From JAHFOW01 sp046350595 (GTDB lineage: Bacteria > Planctomycetota > Brocadiia > Brocadiales > Brocadiaceae), in the NCBI GenBank assembly GCA_046350595.1, contig JAXMAC010000094.1, positions 1 to 13,779 of the forward strand: a stretch of 13,779 bases of DNA, read 5' to 3'. Positions within the stretch are counted from its first letter, which is position 1. The number at the start of each line of letters is the position of its first letter. Both the position numbers and the translations under genes were made by a program. Below, piece by piece: positions 13,574 to 13,779 of the stretch. The notes below the pieces were generated by a model. It was given only the letters and a program-made list of their open reading frames with translations. It was not told the DNA's origin and searched no databases.

Positions 13574-13779
13574 ATGCCGGTGGATTTAAGAAATATTAAA
13601 GTCATAATCTTTGACCTGGACGATACTCTCTACGATTGCAGTGGTACGCTTGTATTACGCGGGCGAAAAAAAGTAGCAAAAACACTGGCAAAACTCATCA
13701 CCTGTTCCGAAGATGAGGCATACCTGCTCCAATTAAAAACCGATGAAGAACTCGGTGCAAAGGCAAATATCTATGAGAA
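13574..13779 (+). CDS. HAD-superfamily hydrolase, N-terminal part
   Basis: The first 68 codons are visible; the gene runs off the window. Residues 9-19 read K-V-I-I-F-D-L-D-D-T-L, the first HAD motif (D-x-D-x-T) with the nucleophilic aspartate, followed by Y-D-C-S, as in the pyrimidine 5'-nucleotidase/phosphoglycolate-phosphatase branch. The rest of the visible part is helical and would begin the cap domain. It starts 4 nt after the phosphorylase stop, suggesting an operon; a sugar phosphate or nucleotide substrate is possible but cannot be judged from this fragment. Confidence 0.8.
   Translation, partial: MPVDLRNIKVIIFDLDDTLYDCSGTLVLRGRKKVAKTLAKLITCSEDEAYLLQLKTDEELGAKANIYE

Noticed and set aside
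1..13779. CRISPR arrays, tRNA or rRNA genes, insertion sequences and tandem repeats.
   Set aside because: None seen by eye on either strand; no regularly spaced repeats, transposase genes or rRNA-like sequence.

Overview
The window is AT-rich, and every gene I can support lies on the + strand. The combination of genes points to an anaerobic ammonium-oxidising (anammox) planctomycete of the Brocadiales (Kuenenia/Brocadia type). The reasons are an exosortase/PEP-CTERM locus next to a lipid cluster that mixes type II fatty acid synthase parts with a phytoene-desaturase-like flavoprotein and a B12-binding-type radical SAM enzyme. Clusters of this make-up have been proposed by comparative genomics as candidates for ladderane lipid synthesis. 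The organism is inferred from gene content, not from a marker gene.

Layout. (1) 1-414: the last 26 codons of a LamG/jellyroll-domain protein, a possible decayed second copy of such a tail, then a near-consensus sigma-70 promoter and a leader of about 160 nt. (2) 415-3651: a surface-protein region with a secreted protein of unknown function, a tiny PEP-CTERM protein, an exosortase with its Cys-Arg-His triad, an EpsI-family partner, and a cytoplasmic protein of unknown function. Two strong hairpins sit between the early genes. (3) 3794-10125: a promoter and then a compact run of acyl carrier protein, FabZ-type dehydratase, intact KAS II (FabF), a second FabF-like protein that has lost all three catalytic residues, a CrtI/retinol-saturase-like FAD oxidoreductase and a radical SAM protein. 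From FabZ to the radical SAM gene the gaps are 3, 27, 3 and 5 nt, so these five genes are very probably one operon, with the ACP gene 87 nt ahead. A perfect 17-bp inverted repeat closes it. (4) 10257-11813: a previously hidden 42-residue single-span membrane peptide with a near-perfect ribosome binding site, whose stop codon directly abuts the TTG start of a complete dihydrolipoyl-dehydrogenase-like flavoprotein. (5) 11872-13779: a short-form alpha-glucan phosphorylase and the first 68 codons of a HAD-family hydrolase cut by the window end.

How the genes may work together. The exosortase would process the PEP-CTERM protein (and others elsewhere), with the EpsI-like protein as accessory. In the lipid cluster the ACP would carry the chain, the intact KAS would condense, the degenerate KAS would act as a chain-length-factor-like partner in a heterodimer, FabZ would dehydrate, and the two redox enzymes would modify the acyl chain. 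No ketoreductase, enoyl reductase, malonyl transferase or thioesterase is in the window, so those steps must be supplied from elsewhere. The ladderane link is an inference from context. The most notable items are the active/inactive ketosynthase pair and the small membrane peptide coupled to the orphan lipoamide-dehydrogenase-like gene.
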